From Planctomycetota bacterium (GTDB lineage: Bacteria; Planctomycetota; UBA1135; GCA-002686595), in the NCBI GenBank assembly GCA_016714045.1, contig JADJNY010000002.1, positions 1 through 64,000 on the forward strand: a stretch of DNA of 64,000 nt. The letters are read 5' to 3'. Positions 23,855 to 31,803 of this stretch are shown in pieces; the first letter of the stretch is position 1, and the number at the start of each line of letters is the position of its first letter. The notes below the pieces were generated by a model. That model worked only from the letters and a program-made list of their open reading frames with translations. It did not search any database and was not told the origin of the DNA. A program made the translations under genes and the position numbers.

Positions 23855-26071
23855 ATGCAGCGCATCCTCCTCGTCTCGAATCGGCTCCCCGTGACGGTCA
23901 CCACCGAAGGCGGCCTCGTCGAAGTGAAGCGCTCCCTCGGCGGGCTCGCCACCGGGCTCGCGGGCCCGCACGAGCGCACGGGTGGCGTGTGGATCGGCTG
24001 GCCCGGCGCGCTCGACGGGGCGAAGCCCGAGGAGCGCCCGGCGATCGAGCGCGCGCTGCGTGCGCAGCGCTTGGTTCCGATCGAGTTGTCGAAGGCCGAA
24101 CTCGCGGGCTTCTACGAGGGCTTCTCGAACGGCGTGCTCTGGCCGCTCTTCCACTACATGCTCGGGCATGTCGGCCACGCGTCGAACGACTGGGACACGT
24201 ACGTCGCGGTGAACCGGCGCTATGCGGAGCTCGCGGCCGCGGAATGGAAGCCGGGCGATCTCGTGTGGGTGCACGACTACCAACTCCTCCTCGTCTCCGG
24301 CTTCCTCCGCGAGCTCGTGCCCGATGCGCGCATCGGCTTCTTTCTTCACATCCCGTTTCCGTCGTCGGCGGTGTTCCGTGGCCTGCCGCACGCGCGCGAC
24401 GTGCTGCGCGGCGTGCTCGGCGCCGACCTGATCGGGTTCCACACGGCGTCGTACCTGCGGCACTTCGCGGGTTCGGTCTTGCGGCTCCTGGGCGTCTCGG
24501 CAGAGGTCGATCGACTGCCCTGGAAAGGACGCGACGTGCACCTCGGCGTCTTCCCGATGGGCGTCGACGCGCTGCGCTTCCAGGAGCTCGCGCGGAGCGA
24601 GGTCGTTCGCACCCACGTCCGCGAGCTCCGACCGCGTCCGGGCGAGCAGCTGATGCTTGGCATCGATCGACTCGACTACACGAAGGGCCTTCCGCGTCGG
24701 TTGCGCGCCTTCGAGCGCATGCTCGAGCTCCACCCCGAGCTGCGGGAGCGCGTGCGCCTGATCCAGGTCGCGGTGCCCTCGCGCGGCGGCGTCGGCGCGT
24801 ACCAGGAGCTGCGCGAGCGCGTCGACGGCCTCGTCGGCCGGATCAACGGCGCGTTCGGTACTCCGAGCTGGACCCCCGTGACCTACCTCCAGCGCGGCTT
24901 CGACGCAGCCGGTGTCACCGCGTTGTGCTGCGCCGCCGACGTCGCGCTGGTCACGCCGATCCGCGACGGCATGAACCTGGTCGCGAAGGAATTCGTCGCG
25001 TGCCGCCACGACGAAGACGGCGTGCTCGTGCTGAGCGAGCTCGCTGGAGCCGCGCAGGAGCTCGGCGACGCGCTCACGGTGAACCCGTACGACGTCGACG
25101 AAGCAGCCGAGGTCTACTTCGCCGCTCTGCGCATGCCGAAGGAGGAGCGTCGCCGGCGCATGCGCGCGATGCGCGAACGCGTGTTCACGCACGACGTGCA
25201 TCACTGGGCGGCGGAGTTCCTGGAGCACCTCGCCGGCGTGGAGGGGCCCGATATCGCGCGCGGAACGCCCAACGAGCCGCTTGGTCGCGCCGATGCATCG
25301 CAATCGAGTGCTCGTCGGCGCGAGGACGAGGCCCTGTCGAGGGTCGCCGCCGCGCGCGAGCTCGTGATATTGCTCGACTACGACGGCACACTGCGGAGGT
25401 TCGAAGTCGAGCCCGGCCTCGCGGCGCCCGACCCGGAGCTGCTCGAGCTGCTCGAGGGGCTCGCGCGCCGCGAACGCACCGAGGTGCACCTCGTCAGCGG
25501 TCGACCGCGCGCGGACCTGGACCGCTGGTTCGCGCGGCTCTCCGCCGGCCTGCACGCAGAACACGGACTGTGGTCGCGCTTCCCCGGCGAGGCGTGGACG
25601 CGCGCGCGTTTCTCCGTGCCACGGCACTTCGACCGGATCGCGCGGCTCCTGCAGCAGTACGCGGAGCGCGTCCGCGGCGCCTTCGTGGAGCGCAAGGACG
25701 TCACGCTCGTGTTCCACTGGCGCGCCGCGGCGCTCGAGTTCGGCGCGCGGCAGGTGAACGAGCTGCGCCAGCACCTGTCCGAGGTCTGCTCTGGGCTCGG
25801 CGTGCAGCTCCTGCCCGGGGACCGCGTGCTCGAGGTCCGTCCCGCGGGATTGAGCAAGGCGCTCGCGGCCGACCGCATCGCGGCGCGCTCATCCGTCGAG
25901 GCGTTCTTCCTCGCGGTCGGCGACGACCGCACGGACGAGGACCTCTTCGCCGCGCTGCCCGAGCGCGCGCTCGGCGTACACGTCGGGGGCGGACCGACGC
26001 GCGCGACGCTGCGTCTCTCCGACGTCGGAGAGGCGCGCGCGTTCTTGCGCCGCCTCTCCGAGAGGAAATGA
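23855..26071 (+). CDS. otsA-otsB: Fused trehalose-6-phosphate synthase/phosphatase
   Basis: The 738-residue product combines two enzymes. Residues 1-~475 are a GT20 trehalose-6-phosphate synthase: VSNRLPVTV, WVHDYQLLLVSGFLRE, FFLHIPFPSSAVFRGLP, GIDRLDYTKGLPRRL, and TPIRDGMNLVAKEFVA for donor binding. Residues ~500-738 are a HAD-type phosphatase: ILLDYDGTLRRFE with nucleophile Asp508, HLVSGRPRADLDRWF and LAVGDDRTDEDLF for Mg2+. Together they convert UDP- or ADP-glucose plus glucose-6-phosphate into trehalose. The linker between domains (~476-498) is short and polar. It is the last gene of the antiporter-GH15-trehalose unit and meets etfA convergently after 12 bases. Confidence 0.95.
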   Translation: MQRILLVSNRLPVTVTTEGGLVEVKRSLGGLATGLAGPHERTGGVWIGWPGALDGAKPEERPAIERALRAQRLVPIELSKAELAGFYEGFSNGVLWPLFHYMLGHVGHASNDWDTYVAVNRRYAELAAAEWKPGDLVWVHDYQLLLVSGFLRELVPDARIGFFLHIPFPSSAVFRGLPHARDVLRGVLGADLIGFHTASYLRHFAGSVLRLLGVSAEVDRLPWKGRDVHLGVFPMGVDALRFQELARSEVVRTHVRELRPRPGEQLMLGIDRLDYTKGLPRRLRAFERMLELHPELRERVRLIQVAVPSRGGVGAYQELRERVDGLVGRINGAFGTPSWTPVTYLQRGFDAAGVTALCCAADVALVTPIRDGMNLVAKEFVACRHDEDGVLVLSELAGAAQELGDALTVNPYDVDEAAEVYFAALRMPKEERRRRMRAMRERVFTHDVHHWAAEFLEHLAGVEGPDIARGTPNEPLGRADASQSSARRREDEALSRVAAARELVILLDYDGTLRRFEVEPGLAAPDPELLELLEGLARRERTEVHLVSGRPRADLDRWFARLSAGLHAEHGLWSRFPGEAWTRARFSVPRHFDRIARLLQQYAERVRGAFVERKDVTLVFHWRAAALEFGARQVNELRQHLSEVCSGLGVQLLPGDRVLEVRPAGLSKALAADRIAARSSVEAFFLAVGDDRTDEDLFAALPERALGVHVGGGPTRATLRLSDVGEARAFLRRLSERK

Positions 26072-26083
26072 GCCGGGCGCGCG

Positions 26084-27040
26084 CTACTTCTGCGCTTTGA
26101 GGTCCTTCACGGCCTTCGTCAGCGCCGGGAGCACCTCCATCGCGTCGCCGACGATGCCGTAGTCCGCGACCTTGAAGATCGGCGCCTCGGCGTCCTTGTT
26201 GATCGCCACGATCACCTTCGACGTGCGCATGCCCGCGAGGTGCTGGATCGCGCCGCTGATGCCGACGGCGATGTAGAGCTGCGGCGCCACGGTCTTGCCC
26301 GTCTGGCCGACCTGCTCGCCGTGCGGACGCCAGCCCGAGTCGACGACCGCGCGCGAGGCGCCGGTCGCGGCGTTGCCGAACGCGGCGGCGAGGTCCTCGA
26401 TCAGGTTCCAGTTCTCGGGGCCCTTCATGCCGCGGCCGCCGGAGACGACGACGGGCGCTTCCTTCACGTCGAGCTTGCCGCCCTTCTTCGCCTCGATCGC
26501 GGTGACGACGGCCTTGCCGTCCGTCGACGCGTTCTTCTTCACGACCTCGGCCGTTCCGCCGTTCTCCAACGCGGCGAACGCATTGGGGCGCGTCGTCGCG
26601 ACGAAGACGGCGCCGCTCGAACCGAGGTTCGCGAGCGCCTTCCCGCCGAGCCACGCGCGCGTCGCGTTGAACGCGCCGCCCGCGTTCGCGAGCGTGGTGA
26701 CGTCCGAGAGGATCGTGACGTCGAGCAGCGCGGCGACGCGCGGAGCGACGTCTTTGCCGGTCGCGGTCGCGGCGGCGAGGAAGGCCTTGGCGCCGAGCTC
26801 CTGCACGACGCCCGCGCAGTCCCGCGCGAGCGCGTCGGGGCTGTGCTGCGTGGCGCCGGTGAGGCAGACGACCTTGCCCGCGCCCGACTTGCCGAGCGCC
26901 GCGGCGGCGTTCTCGGCGCCCGCGCCCGTCACGACGGCGACGACGGAGCCGCCGGCCGCGCGCGCGGCGCCGATGCACTCGAGGCTCGCGCGCACCGGTT
27001 GTCCCGAGTTCTGTTCGACGAAGACGACGATGGTGGTCAT
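26084..27040 (-). CDS. etfA: Electron transfer flavoprotein, alpha subunit
   Basis: The 318-residue product has the FAD-binding C-terminal domain with all family signatures: VVSGGRGMKGPENWNLIEDLA, SRAVVDSGWRPHGEQVGQTG, VAPQLYIAVGISGAIQHLAGM, VIVAINKDAEAPIFKVADYGIVGD. The N-terminal half is the ETF alpha/beta fold. It pairs with EtfB to carry electrons from acyl-CoA and other dehydrogenases to ETF:quinone oxidoreductase. It lies 10 bases downstream of etfB in the same direction, a standard etfBA operon. Confidence 0.97.
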   Translation of the reverse strand: MTTIVVFVEQNSGQPVRASLECIGAARAAGGSVVAVVTGAGAENAAAALGKSGAGKVVCLTGATQHSPDALARDCAGVVQELGAKAFLAAATATGKDVAPRVAALLDVTILSDVTTLANAGGAFNATRAWLGGKALANLGSSGAVFVATTRPNAFAALENGGTAEVVKKNASTDGKAVVTAIEAKKGGKLDVKEAPVVVSGGRGMKGPENWNLIEDLAAAFGNAATGASRAVVDSGWRPHGEQVGQTGKTVAPQLYIAVGISGAIQHLAGMRTSKVIVAINKDAEAPIFKVADYGIVGDAMEVLPALTKAVKDLKAQK

Positions 27041-27050
27041 GGCGTGTTCC

Positions 27051-27803
27051 TCAAAGGACTCCGGCTTCGCTGCGCAGCGCGGTGACGAGCGCGTTCACGG
27101 CGGCGGCGCCTTCGCCGACGATGCGGCCCGCCTTGCGCGGCGCGGGTTGCTCGACCTTGTTCACGACGGCCTGGTTCGCGACCGCTTCGCAGGGCTCTTC
27201 CGGGATCGGCTTCGCCTTGACGGCCATGATGCCCTTCAGGTTCGGACGGCGCGGCTCGTTCAAGCCCTTGCTGACCGTGATGACGGCGGGGAGCGCGAAC
27301 GAGACCGTCTCGACGCCGTGCTCCGTCTCGCGCTTCGCCGTGCCCTTGTCGTTCTCGAGCGCGAGCGACACGACGTCCGTGACGCAAGCCCAACCGAGGT
27401 ACGTCGCGAGCATCGGGCCGACCGCCGCGTTGTCGCGGTCCGTCGCGACCTTGCCGCAGAAGACGACCTGCGCGCCGAGCGCCTTGACCTTCGTCGCGAG
27501 CGCCTTCGCCGTCGAGCGCGCATCGCGCGCGTGCCACGCGTCGTCCTTGAGCACGAGGCCCGTGTCCGCGCCGCGCGCCATGAACTCGCGCACTTCCTTC
27601 GACGCGTCGGACGGACCGATCGTGATCACGGTCACGTCGCCGGTGAGCTTCTCCTTCGTCTTGATCGCCTCTTCGACGGCGATCTCGTCGTAGAAAGAGG
27701 CCATGTACTGGAGACCGGTGGTGTCGAGGCTCTTGCCGTCGGCGCCCACCTTGATCTGCGCTTCCGTCGTCGGGACGCGCTTGATGCAGGCAGCGATCTT
27801 CAT
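27051..27803 (-). CDS. etfB: Electron transfer flavoprotein, beta subunit
   Basis: The 250-residue product starts MKIAACIKRVPTTEAQIKV, the standard EtfB start. Further family segments are YDEIAVEEAIKTKE, VTVITIGPSDASKEVREFMARGAD, FCGKVATDRDNAAVGPMLATYLGW and VSKGLNEPRRPNLKGIMAVKAKPI. It binds AMP and forms the heterodimer with EtfA encoded immediately downstream. No partner dehydrogenase gene adjoins. Confidence 0.97.
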   Translation of the reverse strand: MKIAACIKRVPTTEAQIKVGADGKSLDTTGLQYMASFYDEIAVEEAIKTKEKLTGDVTVITIGPSDASKEVREFMARGADTGLVLKDDAWHARDARSTAKALATKVKALGAQVVFCGKVATDRDNAAVGPMLATYLGWACVTDVVSLALENDKGTAKRETEHGVETVSFALPAVITVSKGLNEPRRPNLKGIMAVKAKPIPEEPCEAVANQAVVNKVEQPAPRKAGRIVGEGAAAVNALVTALRSEAGVL

Positions 27804-27950
27804 GGGTGCGGGCTTTCGGGTTCCAGGGCGGCTTCGCGCCGGAAAATCGAGGCGAGAAGCCTATCCGTGGCCCATTCGAGGGGCAAGGCGCGCGAGCGCG
27901 GGTTGCGGCTCGGGTCCCGGATGGCATGCTGACCCGCAGGAGATCGATCC

Positions 27951-28370
27951 ATGGGTTCCTTGAACGACGACTACGACCTCTTGCTGACGGCGCCCAATCC
28001 GGTCGAGGCCGCGCTCGCGAAGGACCTGCTCGCGGAGCACGGGATCCCGAGCTTCACGCACGGTTTCGACCGCGACCTCGCCGACCTCGGCACGGGCGTG
28101 CACAACGCGATCTCGCGTCCGAACGTGTACGTGCCGAAGGGCCAGCGGGAGCGCGCCCAGGCGATCCTCGCCGAGGCGTGGGACGCGCGACCGTTGCCGG
28201 ACGATGGTCCCGGCGCGCCCCCGGATGCGAACGATCCGAAGTGGAGCTCCAGCGCCGACGCGCAGGCCGAGGAGGTCGCGTCCCAACGCATCTCCTATTG
28301 GCCGATGGTGCTCGGCGTCGCGCTCATCGCGATCGCGTTCGTCGTGTTGTGGGCCGTCGCGGGCCACTGA
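27951..28370 (+). CDS. DUF2007-type protein with C-terminal membrane anchor
   Basis: The 139-residue product starts at the ATG at 27951 with AGGAG upstream. The N-terminal ~70 residues (LLLTAPNPVEAALAKDLLAEHGIPSF and VYVPKGQRERAQAILAEAW) follow the DUF2007 'putative signal transducing' pattern, a PII-like ferredoxin fold. A Pro/Asp-rich linker and one transmembrane helix (MVLGVALIAIAFVVLWAV) end the protein, placing the DUF2007 domain in the cytoplasm at the membrane. Function unknown. Confidence 0.75.
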   Translation: MGSLNDDYDLLLTAPNPVEAALAKDLLAEHGIPSFTHGFDRDLADLGTGVHNAISRPNVYVPKGQRERAQAILAEAWDARPLPDDGPGAPPDANDPKWSSSADAQAEEVASQRISYWPMVLGVALIAIAFVVLWAVAGH

Positions 28371-28433
28371 ACACTTCGACGTCTCGTTCGCCGCGCGCGC
28401 CGTTCCGAGGGTCTCCTGCGAATCCGCGCGGGC

Positions 28434-29573
28434 TCAGAACCCGACGACGAGCCCGAGCGCGAAAACGTCGTGCTCGAGGTCTCGGTCCGTGGAGCGAGCG
28501 TGATCGAACTGCGCGATCCACCGCGCGCTCGGACCCGCGCCGCGCGTTCCGTCGGCCGTGCGGCGGTCGTCCACGAGGCGCACGAGCGCGGCGGTCGCGA
28601 CCGTCGTCTCGGCGGCATCGTCGAGGTCCTGCCAGCGCAGGGCGAGCTCCCACTCGCCTGCGATGAGCCCGACGGCGCCGGACGCATTCCACGAGGAGCG
28701 CGCGCCCGCGGCCCCGGCGATCGACGGGACGATCGCGCCGGTCGCGGCGTTCGTGACGGGCTCCGGGCCGATCGCCTCGCCGAAGTCGACCCACTCCGCG
28801 CCGATGCTCCAACGCGAGCTCGCGTACGAGGCATCGGCGACGAGCGCGGCTCCGTCGTCGAGGCGCGTGTCGTCGAACCAAGCCGCACCGAGCACGAGCC
28901 TCGACTCGCTGCCAAGCGCATCGTGCTCCTCGCGCGCGGGGAGCGCCTGGACGCTGACGCGGGCCGAGAGCGCGAACCCGTCTCCCGTCGCATCGCTGCC
29001 GTTCTGCACGGCCGCCCACGCGTTCCAGCGTCCGCGTGCGAACGCGACCTCGAAGCCCACGTCGCGACCGTCCCACGCTTCGCCGAGGAAGCTCGAGTCG
29101 AGGAAGAGCCGCTCGCGCGCGCTCAGCCCCGAGCTCCACAGCACGGTCGAGCTGAAGCGGCCGACCGTGACGCTCCAGGAGCTCGAGAGCGCGAGCACGA
29201 GGAACGCGTCGAGGGTTCCGACGCCGGTCTCCGCGTCGGACGTCGCGGGATCGCCCGCTTCCAGGCTCACGGTGCCCGACACGGGCGCGGAGTCGCCCCA
29301 ACTCCAAGCGAGGCGCACGGTGTCGAGCTGAGAAGCTGCGAGCGCGCGAGCGCCGTTCGCGTCGACGTCCGCCGACCACGCATACCGAGCTTGGAGCCAA
29401 CCGGAAAGCGTGCCCGCGGACGGAGGCGCCGCGAGTTGCGCCAGCTCGCGGGCGAGCTCCTCGTCGTCGCGCGCGAGGCTGGGATCGCGCGCTGCGAGCG
29501 CGACACACGGCGTGCCGATCGAAGCATCGTGGACGAGGAGCAGCGGGCCCAGGAGGGTGAAGTGCGCCAGCAT
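28434..29573 (-). CDS. Putative porin-like outer-membrane protein
   Basis: The 379-residue product starts at the ATG at 29573 (MLAHFTLLGPLLLVHDASIG, signal-like). The body is a long series of amphipathic strands with aromatic residues (WSVTVGRFSSTVLWSSG, RWSIGAEWVDFGEAIGPEP, GEWELALRWQDLDDAAE) and ends DVFALGLVVGF with a terminal Phe, as expected for an outer-membrane beta-barrel. The strand density and the TVGRF.STV segment resemble phosphate-selective porin-type proteins, but the family cannot be fixed by eye. Confidence 0.65.
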   Translation of the reverse strand: MLAHFTLLGPLLLVHDASIGTPCVALAARDPSLARDDEELARELAQLAAPPSAGTLSGWLQARYAWSADVDANGARALAASQLDTVRLAWSWGDSAPVSGTVSLEAGDPATSDAETGVGTLDAFLVLALSSSWSVTVGRFSSTVLWSSGLSARERLFLDSSFLGEAWDGRDVGFEVAFARGRWNAWAAVQNGSDATGDGFALSARVSVQALPAREEHDALGSESRLVLGAAWFDDTRLDDGAALVADASYASSRWSIGAEWVDFGEAIGPEPVTNAATGAIVPSIAGAAGARSSWNASGAVGLIAGEWELALRWQDLDDAAETTVATAALVRLVDDRRTADGTRGAGPSARWIAQFDHARSTDRDLEHDVFALGLVVGF

Positions 29574-29852
29574 GGAGGAGTCGGTCGAGCGGTTCCTCGA
29601 CGGTGAGCCGACCGCGGCCGCGCGTCGAGTCTCGTCGCACGCTCGCAGGCGCGTCGGAGGGAGGTCGAACGGCCCACGTGAGCTCCGTGCGCGCCGGGGC
29701 ACGCTATCGGCGCGTGCGAGCCGCGCGGCGCGCCTTAGCGCCGTCTTAGCGCCCGGGCCCCGCGACTCAACGCCACCTCACCGCGCGCCGCTCCTACGCT
29801 TCGAGGACTGCCCAACGCCGCGCACTCCGCGCGAACGGCGCGGCAAAACGCC

Positions 29853-29960
29853 ATGGACCTCCTGGACGTCGCCCTGATCCCGACCTTGATCACCCTCTAC
29901 GTGCTCCTCCTGTGGTTTGCGGACCACGTCGAGGCAGGCGAGCGAGAGCGAGGCCGCTGA
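29853..29960 (+). CDS. 35-residue membrane microprotein upstream of kdpF
   Basis: An ATG at 29853 opens a 35-codon frame: MDLLDVALIPTLITLYVLLL, then WFADHV and a charged end (EAGERERGR). It has one hydrophobic segment and a basic/acidic C terminus. Its TGA (29958-29960) overlaps the kdpF ATG at 29960 by one base, the same coupling seen further along the operon. There is no strong ribosome site upstream. It does not match KdpF, which follows separately. A role as an accessory or leader peptide for the Kdp complex is an inference from position. Confidence 0.5.
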   Translation: MDLLDVALIPTLITLYVLLLWFADHVEAGERERGR

Positions 29961-30052
29961 TGTCGCTCCTCGACATTCTCTCCGGCGTGCTGGCGCTGGC
30001 GCTGCTCGTCTACCTGTTCGTCGCTCTCTTGAAGCCCGAGGTGTTCGAGTGA
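29960..30052 (+). CDS. kdpF: Potassium-transporting ATPase small subunit KdpF
   Basis: The 30-residue product MSLLDILSGVLALALLVYLF, ending VALLKPEVFE, carries the KdpF hallmark (YL..AL..PE.F). It is a single transmembrane helix that stabilises the KdpABC complex. The start overlaps the stop of the preceding microprotein (TGATG) and the stop overlaps the GTG start of kdpA (GTGA at 30049-30052). Confidence 0.9.
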   Translation: MSLLDILSGVLALALLVYLFVALLKPEVFE

Positions 30053-31791
30053 CGCCCCAAGGTTGGCTCGCGATCGGCGCGTACTTCGTCGCGCTGCTCC
30101 TCCTCGCCAAGCCGCTCGGCGAGCACGTCGCGCGCGTGTGGTCCGGCGAGCAAACGAAGCTCGACCGCGTGCTCGGTCCGCTGGAGCGCGCGATCTACCG
30201 CGCATCCGGACTGCGCGAGCGCGCGGACATGGACTGGAAGCGCTATGCCAAGGCGTTCGTGCTCTTCCACCTCGTCGGGACGCTGTTCCTGTACGCGCTG
30301 CAGCGGCTCCAGGGCGCGCTCCCCGTCGGGTTCGGACAGGCCGACGCGATCGGGCCGCACTCCGCGTTCAACACGGCGATCAGCTTCGTCACGAACACGA
30401 ACTGGCAGGGCTACGCCGGCGAGGCGGTGATGAGCCCGGTCACGCAGATGCTCGGTCTCGGCGTGCAGAACTCCGTGTCGGCCGCGAGCGGCATGGCGGT
30501 GCTCGCGGCGCTCGCGCGGGGCTTCGCGCGCCGGTCGGCGAGCGGCCTTGGGAACTTCTGGACCGATCTCGTGCGCTCGACGGTGTACGTGCTCCTGCCG
30601 TCGTCCATCGTGCTCGCGCTCGTGCTCGTGTCCCAGGGCGTCGTCCAGACGTTCGAGACGCGCGCGACCGTGCAGCTGCTCGATCCGATCGAGGTCGTCG
30701 CGAGTGCGCCGATCGACGCGCAGGAGCTCGTCCTGGGCCCCGTCGCGTCCCAGGTCGCGATCAAGCAGCTCGGAACGAACGGCGGCGGCTACTACAACGC
30801 GAACTCGGCGCATCCGCTCGAGAACCCGACTCCGGCGTCGAACGTGCTCGAGTGCTTGTCGATCCTGCTGCTCCCGGCCGCGCTGTGCTTCACGTTCGGC
30901 GCGATGGTGCGCGATCGACGGCAGGGCGTCGCGCTGCTCGTGACGATGCTCGTGCTCTTCGTGCCCTGCGTCGCGGCCGTGTACGCGGCGGAGTCGGGAG
31001 CGCCGCCCGCGCTCCATGCGCCCGGCGTCGACGTCGCGGCCGGTGCGGACCGGCCCGGCGGCAACATGGAAGGCAAGGAAGTGCGCCACGGGATCGCCGC
31101 GTCGGCGCTGTGGGCCGCCTCGACGACCGCGGCCTCGAACGGGAGCGTGAACGCGATGCACGACTCGTTCACGCCGCTCGGCGGGCTCGTGACGCTCGTG
31201 CTCATGCAGCTCGGCGAGGTCGTCTTCGGAGGCGTCGGCTCGGGGCTCTACGGGATGATCCTCTTCGCGATCGTCGCGGTCTTCCTCGCGGGCCTGATGG
31301 TCGGCCGGACGCCGGAGTACCTCGGGAAGAAGATCGGCATCTTCGAGATGCAGATGGCGTCGCTCGCGATCCTCGCGCCGTGCGCGATCGTCCTCGTCGG
31401 GACCGCCGTGGCCGTGGCGACGCCGGCGGGACGCGCGAGCATCGCCAACCCGGGCGCGCACGGCTTCTCCGAAGTCCTCTACGCGTTCTCCTCGGCCGGG
31501 AACAACAACGGGAGCGCGTTCGCCGGCCTGAACGCGGGGACGGCGTTCTTCGACGTCGCGCTCGGGCTCGCGATGTTCGGAGCGCGCTTCCTCGTGGCGC
31601 TGCCCGTCCTCGCGATCGCCGGCTCGCTCGCGGCGAAGAAGACCGTCCCGCCCGGCGCGGGCACCCTGCCGACGCACGGTCCCCTGTTCGTCTTCCTGCT
31701 CGCATCGGTCGTCGTGCTCGTCGGAGCGCTGACGTTCGTGCCCGCGCTCGCGCTGGGGCCGATCGTCGAGCACGTGCAGATGGGGCGCTGA
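30049..31791 (+). CDS. kdpA: Potassium-transporting ATPase subunit KdpA
   Basis: The 580-residue product starts at a GTG (30049) overlapping the kdpF stop. KdpA is the channel-like K+-selective subunit. The selectivity-loop segments of its four pore repeats are visible: NTAISFVTNTNWQGY, QLGTNGGGYYNANSAHP, LGEVVFGGVGSGLYGM and YAFSSAGNNNGSAFAGL. About ten hydrophobic segments are present, as in the family. It forms the high-affinity K+ uptake complex with KdpB, KdpC and KdpF encoded around it. Confidence 0.97.
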   Translation: MTPQGWLAIGAYFVALLLLAKPLGEHVARVWSGEQTKLDRVLGPLERAIYRASGLRERADMDWKRYAKAFVLFHLVGTLFLYALQRLQGALPVGFGQADAIGPHSAFNTAISFVTNTNWQGYAGEAVMSPVTQMLGLGVQNSVSAASGMAVLAALARGFARRSASGLGNFWTDLVRSTVYVLLPSSIVLALVLVSQGVVQTFETRATVQLLDPIEVVASAPIDAQELVLGPVASQVAIKQLGTNGGGYYNANSAHPLENPTPASNVLECLSILLLPAALCFTFGAMVRDRRQGVALLVTMLVLFVPCVAAVYAAESGAPPALHAPGVDVAAGADRPGGNMEGKEVRHGIAASALWAASTTAASNGSVNAMHDSFTPLGGLVTLVLMQLGEVVFGGVGSGLYGMILFAIVAVFLAGLMVGRTPEYLGKKIGIFEMQMASLAILAPCAIVLVGTAVAVATPAGRASIANPGAHGFSEVLYAFSSAGNNNGSAFAGLNAGTAFFDVALGLAMFGARFLVALPVLAIAGSLAAKKTVPPGAGTLPTHGPLFVFLLASVVVLVGALTFVPALALGPIVEHVQMGR

Positions 31792-31803
31792 ACGGAGCTC
31801 ACC

